Origin: Cycas panzhihuaensis
Lineage: Eukaryota > Cycadophyta
NCBI GenBank assembly: GCA_023213395.1
Contig: CM041465.1
Location: 65,789,741-65,853,740, forward strand
Direction: 5' to 3'
Length of the DNA stretch: 64,000 nt
Shown: piece after piece, positions 25,895 through 36,028 of the stretch
Position numbering within the stretch: position 1 is the stretch's first letter
Layout of the letters: each line of letters opens with the position of its first letter
Program-made: the position numbers and the translations under genes
The notes under the pieces: generated by a model
Database searches by the model: none
The model's input: only the letters and a program-made list of their open reading frames with translations
Told to the model about the DNA's origin: nothing

Positions 25895-26088
25895 GCACCA
25901 AGGCTATTTCTGCACTGAAGGAACATTCAAGGTCAAACCAATAGGCAATAGGGAAGTTCATTGAGGAGAAGTACAAGTTAGAGCTTCTGTAAAATTTCAA
26001 GAAAATCTACTCTGTGCAGTTGAGGAATCTGACCAAAGAAGAAAAGTTGATGAGGGTCAAAAATTTGTATAAGCTTTTGGAAGGAGTA
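25895..26088 (+). pseudogene. linker histone H1 globular domain fragment
   Basis: One plus-strand frame reads AISALKEHSRSNQ, a stop, AIGKFIEEKYKLELL, a stop, then NFKKIYSVQLRNLTKEEKL and RVKNLYKL. This is the H15 globular domain pattern of linker histones: AI-ALKER-GSSQ, AI-KFIEEKYK, LP-NFKK-L-VQLK, GKL-KVKNSYKL, in the correct order and spacing over about 60 residues. Two stops (TAG and TAA) break it. The Lys-rich N- and C-terminal tails of H1 are not seen, so only the domain-sized piece is present. It is on the strand opposite to the host copia element. H15 domains also occur in Myb-histone and HMGA proteins, so H1 itself is likely but not certain. Confidence 0.7.
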
Positions 26089-26134
26089 CTAACTATAGAT
26101 GCTAAAAATATGAGCTCTGCTAGATACTGGTGCA

Positions 26135-26670
26135 TGGAGAATTACCTTTCCCTATGTGTAGGATCACACTTGATTCTATTAAGTTTTCTGAGAAGCAAAT
26201 CAAGGAGGAAATTGGTTCTATTTTTGTAGATACTATTGCTTACATGGATCAAGAACTCACATTGCCTAGTGAATTTAGAGGATAGTGTTTTTTTTTTCAA
26301 ATTAATACCTATTTTTCCAAAGTCTCATGCTTCACACATACTTGGGTTTTAAGTTTCAATACTACCAGTGTCTAGAAGTAAACGATAATATACTTGATGG
26401 ACTGTATAGGCTTACAGCAGCTCTAGTAAAGGTAGATTTCATCAACCTTGATAACATGCAAGGTTACATAAAGTCATTATAGAAATTGGGGAAGCCTTTA
26501 ACAGTAGTTAAGAATAGAGTTTCTGAGAGATCCAAAGCGAATAAGGATAAATCTGATGTGAGAAATAAGAATATGGATTATAAAAAGAGTAAATATTCAA
26601 TGTGATTTAGTCACTTCTCTAAAACAGGAGTTATTGTGAGAAAAAGATAGAAGTTGCTTAATCCAGGGCA
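26135..26670 (+). other. unidentified degraded coding fragments
   Basis: Two plus-strand pieces look coding. One at 26135-26283 contains DSIKFSEKQIKEEIGSIF and DTIAYMDQELTLPSEF and ends in TAG. The other, about 26398-26667, contains LTAALVKVDFINLDNMQGYIK and a basic segment ERSKANKDKSDVRNK, with TAG and TGA stops. They follow the histone-like fragment in the same direction and could derive from the same captured gene or from an unrelated element. I do not recognise a family. Confidence 0.3.
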
Positions 26671-27349
26671 ATGATTTTTTATTAAGATGATGTTTTAAAG
26701 CTGGAATGAAGCGGGTTATATATCACCTTATTTCCTCACAAATCAGAAGACCCAGAAATATGAACTTGATGATCCTCTTATTTTGATACATGAGAAGAAA
26801 AAAAATAATCTTCTTACAATATGTATATCATGGAAGGGTTAAATCTTATATTGGTCGCTTTGTAATACACTGCACAGTTTTTGCAGATTTTTTTTTTTTT
26901 TTTTTTGGTGCAAAAATGTTAAAAAAAAATACCAATAAACAATGGATGGAAGCTCTCAGGCTTGACCCAGATGGTATCACAAAAAATTTCTTCAAATAAT
27001 AACAGTAAAAAATATTTAATAGAAGAATATAACCATACAATAGAGCCAAGAGACCAAATCTGTTAAATATATTATTGAAAAATATATCAAATAAATAAGA
27101 AGTATATATATATATATATTTGTATCAGAAAACTTTCAAATATACTTGAGTAGATATACCAAAGAACCAAGAAATATATATGTTCAAATCTGAATATAAA
27201 ATAAGAAGAACCTGGTAATGCAGCTGTGACAGATTTGTAGAAAATGGACTTTAGATTCTTCTAGTAGATGGATTTGTTATCATATAACTTCTCCAAGAGG
27301 CTTGTTAAACTGAATATGCACCAAATTTTGCATAGATCTAAAAGAAAAA

Positions 27350-27730
27350 GTTGAATAAATAGACTAAATATACAAAAAATGGTTAAATATTTAACAGAAT
27401 ATACAGATCTGAAGAAAATATTATGTAGATCTGAGAAAATATTGAATATATAGATAAAATATGCTAGAAAATGGTCAAATATTTGATAAAATACGCAGAT
27501 CTGAAGAATATATAGCATAGATCTAGAGAAAACTTGAATAAATGTTGATTACAGCTGTGCTCTTGCACAGATCTGAAAAAAGTATTAAATAAATAGATAA
27601 AATATGCCAGAAATGGCTAAGTATTTGACCAAAGAATGTAGATCTTGTTAATAAAACCTCTGTAGAGTGATAAAAAACTTAAATACTTGCTGATTGCAAC
27701 TATGCTCCTACACAGATCTAAAAAAATATC
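27350..27730. repeat. degenerate tandem repeats with AGATCT, in the copia leader
   Basis: Related segments start near 27351, 27449 and 27586, each with AATAxATAGAxxAAATAT, an AAATGGxxAAxTATTTxA block and CAGATCTGAA. A second shared block (GATTACAGCTGTGCTC and GATTGCAACTATGCTC) occurs about 144 bp apart, near 27547 and 27691. Spacing varies from about 97 to 144 bp. Confidence 0.6.
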
Positions 27731-27918
27731 TAAAAAATATTTGTTATTTCATAAGTATAAATTATGAATAATTAGATCTCTGACAAAAATATAAGAAACT
27801 GCTAAAAAACTTTGTAGAAGATAAATATAACTAATATTTTCTTGCTGTGAGTAGATCTGCTTCAAATGCTAATGGATCTTCTTGTTCTTCAAAAAAACTT
27901 TAACAATCCAGTAATCTT

Positions 27919-27931
27919 GGCTCTGATACCA
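27919..27931 (-). other. primer binding site (initiator Met tRNA)
   Basis: On the minus strand this reads TGGTATCAGAGCC, the exact plant methionine-tRNA primer site, directly after the 5' LTR. Confidence 0.9.
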
Positions 27932-28337
27932 TATATAAGAATATAAAATAATGGAGAACAGGGCAGAGCATAATCAAAACTCATTCCATTATAACATAAA
28001 ACACATAATCCTTTGTATGCAATCCATCTTTGAGAGAGAGCATTACAAATGTCTAAATGTAGGCGGTATTAAAAAACACTAGGGAGGTATTCCCACCCTT
28101 TAAATAGAGTTTTTTTGGAGACAGCAAGTGCCGCCAGCTTACTTGTACGTTAGCCAACGTATAATTCAAAATATATTAAAAAAATAACAATAATAAATGT
28201 AAACGTATACCTTAATAAAGTGGTATCGGCTCCTGGTGGCTATTGGGAGGCTTAAGGTGCCCTAGGAGACCTCAAAGGTGGCTTTGAGGGGCCCTAGGCA
28301 CATAGGTCTTTTAATAGCATTGGGGTTATTCCCAACA
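27932..28337 (-). repeat. 5' LTR (right copy) of the minus-strand copia element
   Basis: On the minus strand it starts TGTTGGGAATAACCCC at 28337 and ends at 27932, just before the primer site, for 406 bp. It matches the left LTR over most of its length. The 3' terminus (TTATATA) has lost the usual CA. Confidence 0.82.
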
Positions 28338-30159
28338 ATGTGTTGTCATATTTATTGTTACTTCAATTGTTATTATTTTTAATATAATTGGGAGCCATTA
28401 GTAGTATTTTATAACTTGTAATATTTTATAATTAGAAGTATTGGAATCGATATGCAACCTCAAAGAATTAATACAAATTCTTTAATGTTATCTAAAAAAT
28501 TTAAGAACTCATTCAAACTTTAGGGAGGTTTTAGTTATCAAGATGAATACTTTTAAGGTATCATATTATATTATTGTAATAAGTGTAAACTTTCAATGTA
28601 GTTATTTAATTAAGTACAACATAAACTCAAATTAATAATATTGTGATGATTATGCTATAAAAATGCCATATTACATACAACCACATGTTGGCAAGATTCT
28701 TAGAAGCACCAATATTAAGTACATAATAAAATCTTCTATGTTGAATAGTTTACCTACGAAGATCCTCCTTATATTTCTCTATTTTTTTATGAGTTGATGC
28801 CATCTCTTGTCTTATAAATAAAGGCAACATGGGACGTCAATGCTCTTATATTAGATATGCTTTAGAACCTATGTAATAGTGTTTCAACTTTCATAGACAC
28901 CAATGATTTCATTTCTTTACCATAGATAATTTACTTCTCCTTATGTCCCATCCTGTTGTGCAACTTTTGCTACCATTGCTCCAATAGTATGCTAGCATCA
29001 GTTACACCCACAAGATGATATTCCTATAGCTACCACTGCTACTATTGATAACCTTTTACCACCTTCTTTTGTTCCAGCACTCGGTATCATTGAGGAAGAA
29101 CTTGTGGATGAAGATGGACAACTTAGTCCAAGCTTTCGACTAGTAATCAAAAAATTAAAATTAGGTTAGTTTTTGTACTAGCCTTGATCTTTTGTTAATC
29201 ATTATATTCTTATTATAGCCATGTGGTAATTTTATTTTTTGGTTAGTACCTTTTAGGATTTATAAGTGGCTTTAGGCATTGTTTGGTGCTTTCTTGTTGG
29301 ACTCTATGTTGGTCATAACTTTATATGTATCTATTTTGAAGAAACTCTTTGATAATGTATTATTTATTACTTTTGTAATATAAATCTAGTTTCATTTGTT
29401 AGGGGGTGGGGTTGAAGATTACTCATATACATAACTCTACTCTCATGTCTTTGAAGTCATTTGTCTCTATTGTGTCATACATCAATATCTTAATATAATG
29501 ATCATAAAATAATATGACACTTTATCTACATTATATGGTGCACATATGGGCTTTTATTTAATGGTTTTGATTTTACATGTATGAAAGATTAAGTACACTC
29601 TTAAGTATAAAGATTTTCTCTTTTAGTTGGATAGGGTACTTCTTATTAAGAAAAACAAGTATGCTCTATGAGAGTTCTTACTAAATAAGATGAAACATAT
29701 GCATATTCAAGTGGAAAAATACCCAATCTCCTCTTCTTACTTGACCAAAGACAAGCATAGTAATAATAATCATTGCAAAGACTTATACTAGTAATTTAAA
29801 AGATGTAACATCTATATTATAATCCCTTTTCTAGGATGAATACATCTTATGTAATCAACCCTTGGATGATTAATTTGGTTCGGTTTAATCGTTTACTAAT
29901 ATTACTTTTTAATTTTTTCAAACAAATACTTCCTTATTTTTTAAGTTTCTTTTAAGTAGGATGAGGTGGAATGAGTGAATAGATATAATGCTTATATTTT
30001 ATTTCCTATCTCTTTATTTATGCATGTAAAAGGCAAAATAGATGTTATATCGTAAGTTAGCCTAATATAATATAGTGAAATATTAACTAAAATTATATTG
30101 TTGTAGAATAATACTTAAGATTCAATTTATTTTTTGTCTATACTCTTTATGAGGATTGA
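28338..30159. other. mostly non-coding, one short open fragment
   Basis: This is AT-rich sequence right of the copia element. A plus-strand frame at about 28964-29167 reads PPSFVPALGIIEEELVDEDG and ends in TAG after one internal TAG. It has protein-like composition but no recognised identity. Nothing else is supported. Confidence 0.3.
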
Positions 30160-30870
30160 TGATATAAAACATCATTTTACCACCAAAAAAATATCCTTAT
30201 GATATGAGACATCATAGTGGCAATTATTTGCCATAAATTCAAACTCCCTTCCTTTTTCTCTATCTCATAAACACACTCATTCTCTCCCTCTCTCTCACAT
30301 ACACACACACTCACGCACACACATGCACATATGCATGTGTTTGTATGTATGCATGTATTATATTCTCTTAAAATTTAATTAGTGTAAAATAATATTTTTT
30401 AAAAATTTGATCCATATTCCTTTTGCTTTGCTCTTCGTGATAGAAAATAATATGAAATCTTATTTTACTACTAGAACCCTTAGAATTAAGAAAATGTTGT
30501 TAGTTGTTATAAGTTTGATTTGTGTGTGTGTGTGCATTATTATTATATTATATTAAAATTTTATTAACTTAAAATAGTGCTTATTTGAAATGTGATCTAT
30601 ATATTTAATTTTGTGACCAATCATATAATATCCAATTTTACCAACGAAAATTTGGAATTGCAAAAATATTGTTTTAATACTTTTTCAAACCACAAATTTG
30701 ATTTGTATGTTCATATATTGCACTCTATCGTATAAACTTTGCATTAATGTAAAACAATGCACACTTACGAATTTATATATCTATTCAGTTTTTTAAAATA
30801 ATGTCCACTTATTTAAAGCTCCAAATTACCGCCGAAATTCTCAGGATTGGAAAAATACCTTTTGGAAAAT
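30160..30870. repeat. very degenerate tandem repeats, period about 175-290 bp
   Basis: Related segments recur near 30165, 30455, 30620 and 30800. Each has an ATATxxxAC/TC block, then TTTTACC/TxxC, then AGAATT or GGAATTG and a run of AAAATAT. Several are followed by AAGTTTGATTTGT, by ATTAAxxTAAAA and by TGxxxACTTA. Simple CT and CA runs (about 30280-30320) lie within the first interval. Confidence 0.4.
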
Positions 30871-32019
30871 CGTTTGCCATGATAATTACGTAAAAGTGAC
30901 GCTTGAGTGTATATGAAGCCATCAGAAACTCTCTTTTTTCAAGTCATTTAAAATATGAATCAAGAGTACTCTCTCAAATCTTCTTGCACTACGAGGCCCC
31001 ACTGATTGAGGACTGACATATAACTGAAATAATTCGCATAATTATTTTTGAACATTGAACGGAACCCTGCGGTTACATAGTTCTATGGAACAACATTTTG
31101 CTACAAGCAAACCAGGCTGGATCAGCATCTGTCTGACCCCAAAGGTCCTCCACTTAATCAAAAATTTCCGTCGGACCGTAAACCCTTCAAATTAATGAAT
31201 GTCGGCTTCTCTACGAACAAAGTGAATAGTTCACCAGACAACCTTTTTTGCCCTTTGCTTTTACAGCCGTTCGTTGATAGCCTGGCACTGCCTTTATTCG
31301 ATGGCCCACTGGTTACTTGCCAATCTCTTTTGGTCTAACGTGGTTGCCCCCGGGACGCGGTACACGATTTTATAATTATTCAAAAAAGTACTAATACGAT
31401 TAAGGCGTCCCGGTTTTATGTCTAAACGGCTGTACACAAAGTCTGATAAGATCTTTACATATATCATATACAGGATTTTACGACCGTAAGTGCTGGCGCA
31501 TCATATTGTTTCGTGCACTTCACGGAAAAGAAAAAAGAGGAAATGTGTCTGTTTGTAGGCAAAAGATAGGGGAGGCTCCTTCGGTGTGAGAATCCGAGCC
31601 GTGTGCTGTGGTGACGAGTTGCTGTAAAATTAAAATATTCCGCCTGCCGTGGATGATGGTCGCCTTGGGCTCCTGTTCCATTGTTGATGATGTCGCCTCT
31701 ACGGCCATTATAATATTTTACTATTATTATTATTTCCCGCCACTCCCACTCTACCCATTAATTCGTACCGTTCTTTTCAAATTCGTATTTGTTGGTCAGC
31801 AAGCTCACTTGTCACTTCGCCTTTCTGGAGAGTCATTTAAGAACGGAAAAGGTCTTTTTTGAGCTTCGATGGGTCATCTCGTATTGTTCCTTTCAGGGTT
31901 TGGAAACAGTGTTCAAAGGTGAAATAATATGCTGTACCAACATATTTTGACGTATCTTTACACGCAAACACATATACATATAATAATTATTACTTGTTAA
32001 TTTTTTATGGATATATATA
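30871..32019. other. less AT-rich patch, possibly low-copy DNA
   Basis: Base composition is visibly less AT-rich than the surroundings, with CpG-containing segments (CCCGGGACGCGG near 31350). No retrotransposon signature is seen. It may be a relic of unique host DNA, for example a gene start or promoter region. Confidence 0.3.
31520..31708 (-). CDS. hypothetical short open frame (possible first exon)
   Basis: A 62-codon minus-strand frame starts with ATG at 31708 and begins MAVEATSSTMEQEPKA. It lies in the least AT-rich part of this region. There is no homology that I recognise, no clear splice site decides its end, and an 84-codon plus-strand frame overlaps it, so it may be chance. It is reported because the surrounding patch is unlike the nearby repeats. 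Confidence 0.15.
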   Translation of the reverse strand: MAVEATSSTMEQEPKATIIHGRRNILILQQLVTTAHGSDSHTEGASPIFCLQTDTFPLFSFP

Positions 32020-32329
32020 TATAAACACATACCCGCGAAAAAGAAAAAAGAAAAGAATAACATAAAACATTTATGTACAAAGGTATTGAAATGTATGGTG
32101 TTAATGACAATCTATAATGTTTAAATTTGAACATATATACATTTCTTTAATAATTTTAATAAAATTTTAATAATTATAAATATCTTGACTAAATAAATAT
32201 CTAATCTACTTCTTAAACATTATTTAAAAAGTCATTGAAAATATATTTAAGAAAACATATATCTACCTTTGTACATAAATGTTTTATGTTATTCTTTTGT
32301 TTTTTCTTTTTTGCAGGTATGTGTTTATA
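32020..32329. mobile_element. MITE-like foldback element
   Basis: The arms 32020-32085 and 32264-32329 are inverted copies of 66 bp with three mismatches by eye. Both outer ends read TATAAACACATACC inwards. The arms continue inwards with weaker similarity (for example GTTAATGACAAT paired with the TCATTGAAAAT side). The spacer is AT-rich and non-coding. Size (310 bp), long terminal inverted repeats and lack of coding fit a miniature inverted-repeat element. The target duplication is unclear because the ends lie in TA-rich sequence. Confidence 0.7.
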
Positions 32330-32336
32330 AACTCAC

Positions 32337-32468
32337 ACACACAAAACTATCATAATCTCACATCATGGAATCTATCCATCAACCATTCATCTTAGAATAT
32401 ATACACACAAAACTATCATAATTTCACATCATGGAATCAATCCATCAACCATTCATCTTAGAACATGG
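32337..32468. repeat. tandem duplication of 66 bp
   Basis: Two copies (32337-32402 and 32403-32468), each beginning ACACACAAAACTATCATAAT and containing CCATCAACCATTCATCTTAG, differ at only a few positions. They lie 7 bp to the right of the foldback element. Confidence 0.88.
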
Positions 32469-32517
32469 ATATCGATGTATAAATGACTTGTTATGGCTCA
32501 ATTACATTCACAACAAT

Positions 32518-32530
32518 TGGTATCAGAGTG
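32518..32530 (+). other. possible primer binding site
   Basis: TGGTATCAGAGTG differs from the plant initiator-Met primer site (TGGTATCAGAGCC) by the last two bases. It suggests that an LTR ends at about 32517, but I could not find that LTR's start or its partner. The pyrimidine-rich sequence that follows (32530-32930) may be that element's leader. Confidence 0.45.
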
Positions 32531-32740
32531 TCTTGCACCCATGAAACCATTTTATCTCTTTCCAATTGTATCTTTCATCTCTTATTCCTCTCACATTTGT
32601 CCCATTCTATGCATTTCTATCCTTGTGTTTTTCTCTTACCCATTTCATCCACATCATCTTCTTCATCCATTTACACTACAAGTCCCAAAAATCTTCTCAT
32701 TTTGGCATCCATGTTTCATTGTGTCAAACTTGCTTCCATT

Positions 32741-34055
32741 CTTTCTACTTATGTCCTACCATTTCATCTCCGTCTTCCCTTTGCCTTCCTAGCCTAACTG
32801 CATGTCTTTGCCCTCCCCTTGGTTGCATCTCCTTTGCATCCATTATGTCCATCTCTTTCCATTCTCATCCCTCTATTATACTTCTGTCCAACCTCTTTCT
32901 TAGTCATATTCATGTTTATTGTAGTCCTTCTTACCTAGGGTGGAAACCTAACAACAATGCCAACTAGTATAGAGTTAAACTAGGAAATAAGAGACATGGA
33001 CAAATGATTAAATAGAGTGTAGATATGAATGATATTATTAGAGGGTAAAATTGACTCTATAATTGCCAGCATGGCATCCCAAAGGATTGCCTCCAACAAT
33101 TCATAAAATTACCTCAACCAATCCTTCCCTTTATTAAATAGTATACTTAGCAAATTTTGAGACAAAGTAGACATCCCAAAACTACATAAAATTCTAAAAT
33201 AGAACCCCAATTATCAATTAATAAGTTATATGTATATTTTAAAATTAATCCTATATATGACAAGGAATGCATTACATTTATATCCCTACACTTAAAGGTC
33301 GTTGGATATGAATGGCACTTATGGTAGGAGAATGAAACTAATATCATCTTTACAAACTAGAATTTCTTTAGGCAAGATTTTTTTAAGTGATATGAAAAAA
33401 ACTAAGATTGGTTATTTTAACCAATTAGATTGTACCTAATAATAAAGGTCTATAAAAGAATACACTAGTAGACTGTAGTCTTTAGTTACCTAAATAATTA
33501 ACATCCAAGAAGAAAAGATACTAGAAATATATATAAGGGGACTAAATAAACACTTATAGAGCAAATTAAGACTCCATTATCCCTCAAAATATCCCCATGC
33601 CATTTAAAAGGTAAAGTTTATAAAATAAGATAACATAGTTAACTATAACATCTCATAATTGAATTCCCTAAATAAAGTTATAGGTAGAGTGTCTTTTGCA
33701 GATATTAGAGAACCCTCTTCTCCAAGAAATTTTAGCCTAGCCTATTATAAAGAAAATATTAACATTAGGCTATCGTAGCAATGTTTTCTCCACAATAAGG
33801 TGGGAATAGCCACCCTAAAGTCTTTAAGATTACCTATCCACTCTTTCGACTAAAGACTATTGAGTGGTCTCTCCTAATTATACAACCTCAATTCCCACCA
33901 GAATTACTATATCTAACCATGGAAATGAACTATAAGGAACTGAGTAATACGAAATAGTGTAGATAGTGACAAGATAAAACCCCTTATGCTCTCTCTAAAT
34001 AAAGCCACTTAATTAGCCACAACTTTATGACACACTCCTAAAAAGCAAGCATAGA
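32741..34055. repeat. duplicated block, copy A
   Basis: The first part (32741-32930) is pyrimidine-rich, with CTCCCCTTGGTTGCATCTCC. It is followed by a non-coding part starting near 32941 with ACCTAACAACAATGCCAAC. The whole arrangement recurs as copy B, but in B the two parts are separated by about 350 bp more. It could be an array of LTR-like units, since AACAATGCC reversed would give a GTTGGCATTGTT-type LTR start. No coding was recognised. Confidence 0.65.
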
Positions 34056-34069
34056 GCCAATCCATCCTT

Positions 34070-35330
34070 TCTACATATGTCCTATCATTTCATCTCTATC
34101 TTCCTTTTATGCACCTAGCCTAACCACATGTGTCTTTATCCTCCCCTTGGTTGCATCTCCTTTGCATCCACTACGTCTATCTCTATTTCCATCCTCATCC
34201 CTCTATAATACTTCTTTGTCCATCATCTTCCCTAGTCCTATTTATGCTCATTATAGTCCTTCTTAGCCTGAGCTATACCCACTTGCCACATCTATCTTTT
34301 TGTCCTCCTTTGTATCAACATCCTACTACCCATACCATTGAAACCTTATTAATACATTTGCTTAATCAACCACTACTTCCTCATGTTACATTGGATAGCC
34401 TTCCATCGTTATGTTAATCACCATCACAATCAATGGTTGCATAGCCAAGTTGCAATCTAATAAATTCAAAATGAAAACATGTATATTTCTTTAAGTTAAA
34501 CTTAAGAATGAAAGAAATATACGACCCTCCCCTAAGATGATGAATATTCTTATTTAAAATTAAGAATGTCATCAATTTTAAATCTTAATACACTAGAAAG
34601 TTAGGTGTGGTAATTAGGATGAAAACCTAATAACAATGCCAACCAATGTAGAGTTAAACTAGGAAATAAGAGAGATGGACAAATAATTAAATAAAGTGTA
34701 GTTATGAATGATATCACTAGAGGCTAAAATTGACTCTATAATTGCTAGCATGGGATCCTAAAAAATTACCTCCAATAATTCATAAAATTACCTCAACAAT
34801 CCTTCCCTTTGTTAAATAGTATACTTAATAAATTTTAAGATAAAATAGACATCCCAAAATTTAATAACAATGTTAGAATAGAACCTCAGTTATTAATTAA
34901 CAAGTTATGAGTATATTTTAAAATTAATCCTATATATGATAAGGATCACATTACATTTGTATTACTACACTTAAAAGGTTTTGCATACACATGGCACTTA
35001 TGGTAGGGGAATGAAACTAATATCATCTTTACAAAATAAAAGTTCTTTGTGCAAGATTTTTTAAAGTGATAAGAAAAGAACTAAGACTGATGATTTTAAC
35101 CAACTAGCTTGTACCTAACAACATGGGTTTATAGAAGAATACACTAGTAGATATCAATCTTTAGCTACCTGAATAATTAACATCCTAGAAAAAAAAAAAA
35201 AAAGTACTAGAAATATATATAATAGGATTGAAGAAACATTTATAAAGCAAATTAAAACTCTATAATCCTTTAAAATATCCTCAATTCTATCTAAAAGGGA
35301 AGGCTTATAGAATAAGGTAACATAGTTAGT
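34070..35330. repeat. duplicated block, copy B, left part
   Basis: 34070-34265 matches the pyrimidine-rich part of copy A, and 34620-35330 matches copy A from about 32941 to 33645. The 350 bp in between have no counterpart in A and show no clear coding. Copy B is cut at 35330 by the Tat element and resumes at 52379. Confidence 0.65.
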
Positions 35331-35830
35331 TATTTCCCGACTACCAGGAATGGATACGAACAGATCGACTCAGGTAAGCTCAGGTATGATTCTCCCTTTT
35401 CACTTGCATCATTTCGTTGGAAAGGTTGATAGAAGTATTGCCTCTTTGCATGACTGCTTGCTTCATTTGCGTGATTACTTTGCATTTTATTGCCTGTTCA
35501 TGTTGTCTGTCATATCGTGATCCTATGACGACTCAATGGGACCTACCTCTCCGTAAGGTAGACATCCTTGTGGCATTATACGACCCTCTACGCAGTCTAC
35601 ACATGACCTCGAGTCCCTTTTTGGTCCGTATGATCCGTTCATGCCTTGACCTTGAGCTTTTAACACCTTGTTCTGGGATTTTTACTCATCGATGCTTGCT
35701 TGCCTTTGTCCACATGCTTCCTGGACTGTCTCAGCCACCTAGACAGGAGGGCCAACCCCTCCCAGGCCTGTCAAGTCATCTCCCAAAGCTCCCGGAGCCC
35801 AGAAATCTACCATTCTGGCTTTCTGGTCCT

Positions 35831-35890
35831 GCACCATTGTAAACTTAGCAGTACTGTGAAGTTTACCGCGGTACCACGAAGTTTCCCATG
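35831..35890 (+). repeat. 20 bp tandem repeat, 3 units, in the 5' LTR
   Basis: Units begin at 35831, 35851 and 35871 in exact 20 bp register; the second is GTACTGTGAAGTTTACCGCG and the third GTACCACGAAGTTTCCCATG. A partial fourth follows. The LTR TATA box is about 130 bp downstream, so the array lies in the U3 promoter region. Confidence 0.75.
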
Positions 35891-36022
35891 TTGCGACTGT
35901 CATCAGTTATTTTTTTAAAAACTGTCATGGCAATTCTCGCTTTTTCTGCGAAATTGCCACGTGTCCTGACATCTACCTCAGCCCTATTTACACTCTATTT
36001 GTTCATTTAGGGTTGGGATGGG

Positions 36023-36028
36023 TATAAG
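36023..36028 (+). promoter_or_regulatory. TATA box of the 5' LTR
   Basis: The context GGGATGGGTATAAGTACTC is identical in both LTRs (36014 onward here; TATAAG at 50305-50310 in the 3' copy). It is the only good TATA motif preserved in both LTRs at the same place. The U3/R border would lie about 30 bp further. Confidence 0.6.

Larger units (their letters stand above)
22989..27918 (-). other. unusually long leader between primer site and gag
   Basis: This separates the primer site (27919-27931) from the gag start (22988). About 23000-25490 and 26700-27900 are strongly AT-rich and non-coding. A less AT-rich island at about 25540-26700 carries coding-like sequence on both strands, including a linker histone fragment. 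A further less AT-rich part at 23130-23600 contains an 80-codon minus-strand frame that I do not recognise. The leader may hold captured host DNA or a nested insertion whose ends I could not find. Confidence 0.6.
18330..28337 (-). mobile_element. Ty1/copia retrotransposon, minus strand, with both LTRs and a 4.9 kb leader
   Basis: On the minus strand the order is LTR (28337-27932), primer site (27931-27919), a leader of about 4.9 kb, gag (from 22988), pol (to about 18770), polypurine tract (GGGGGAGAA, 18761-18769) and LTR (18760 leftwards). The two LTRs are clearly related along about 400 bp. The unusual part is the leader, which contains tandem repeats and what look like fragments of other coding sequences. 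Stops and frameshifts break gag-pol. The left border is approximate because the outer part of the left LTR has decayed. Confidence 0.85.

Noticed and set aside
32483-32967. Overlapping plus-strand frames of 99-133 codons rich in Ser, Pro, Phe and Leu
   Set aside because: The sequence is pyrimidine-rich and poor in stops in all three frames. Several frames are open at once, so there is no evidence for coding.
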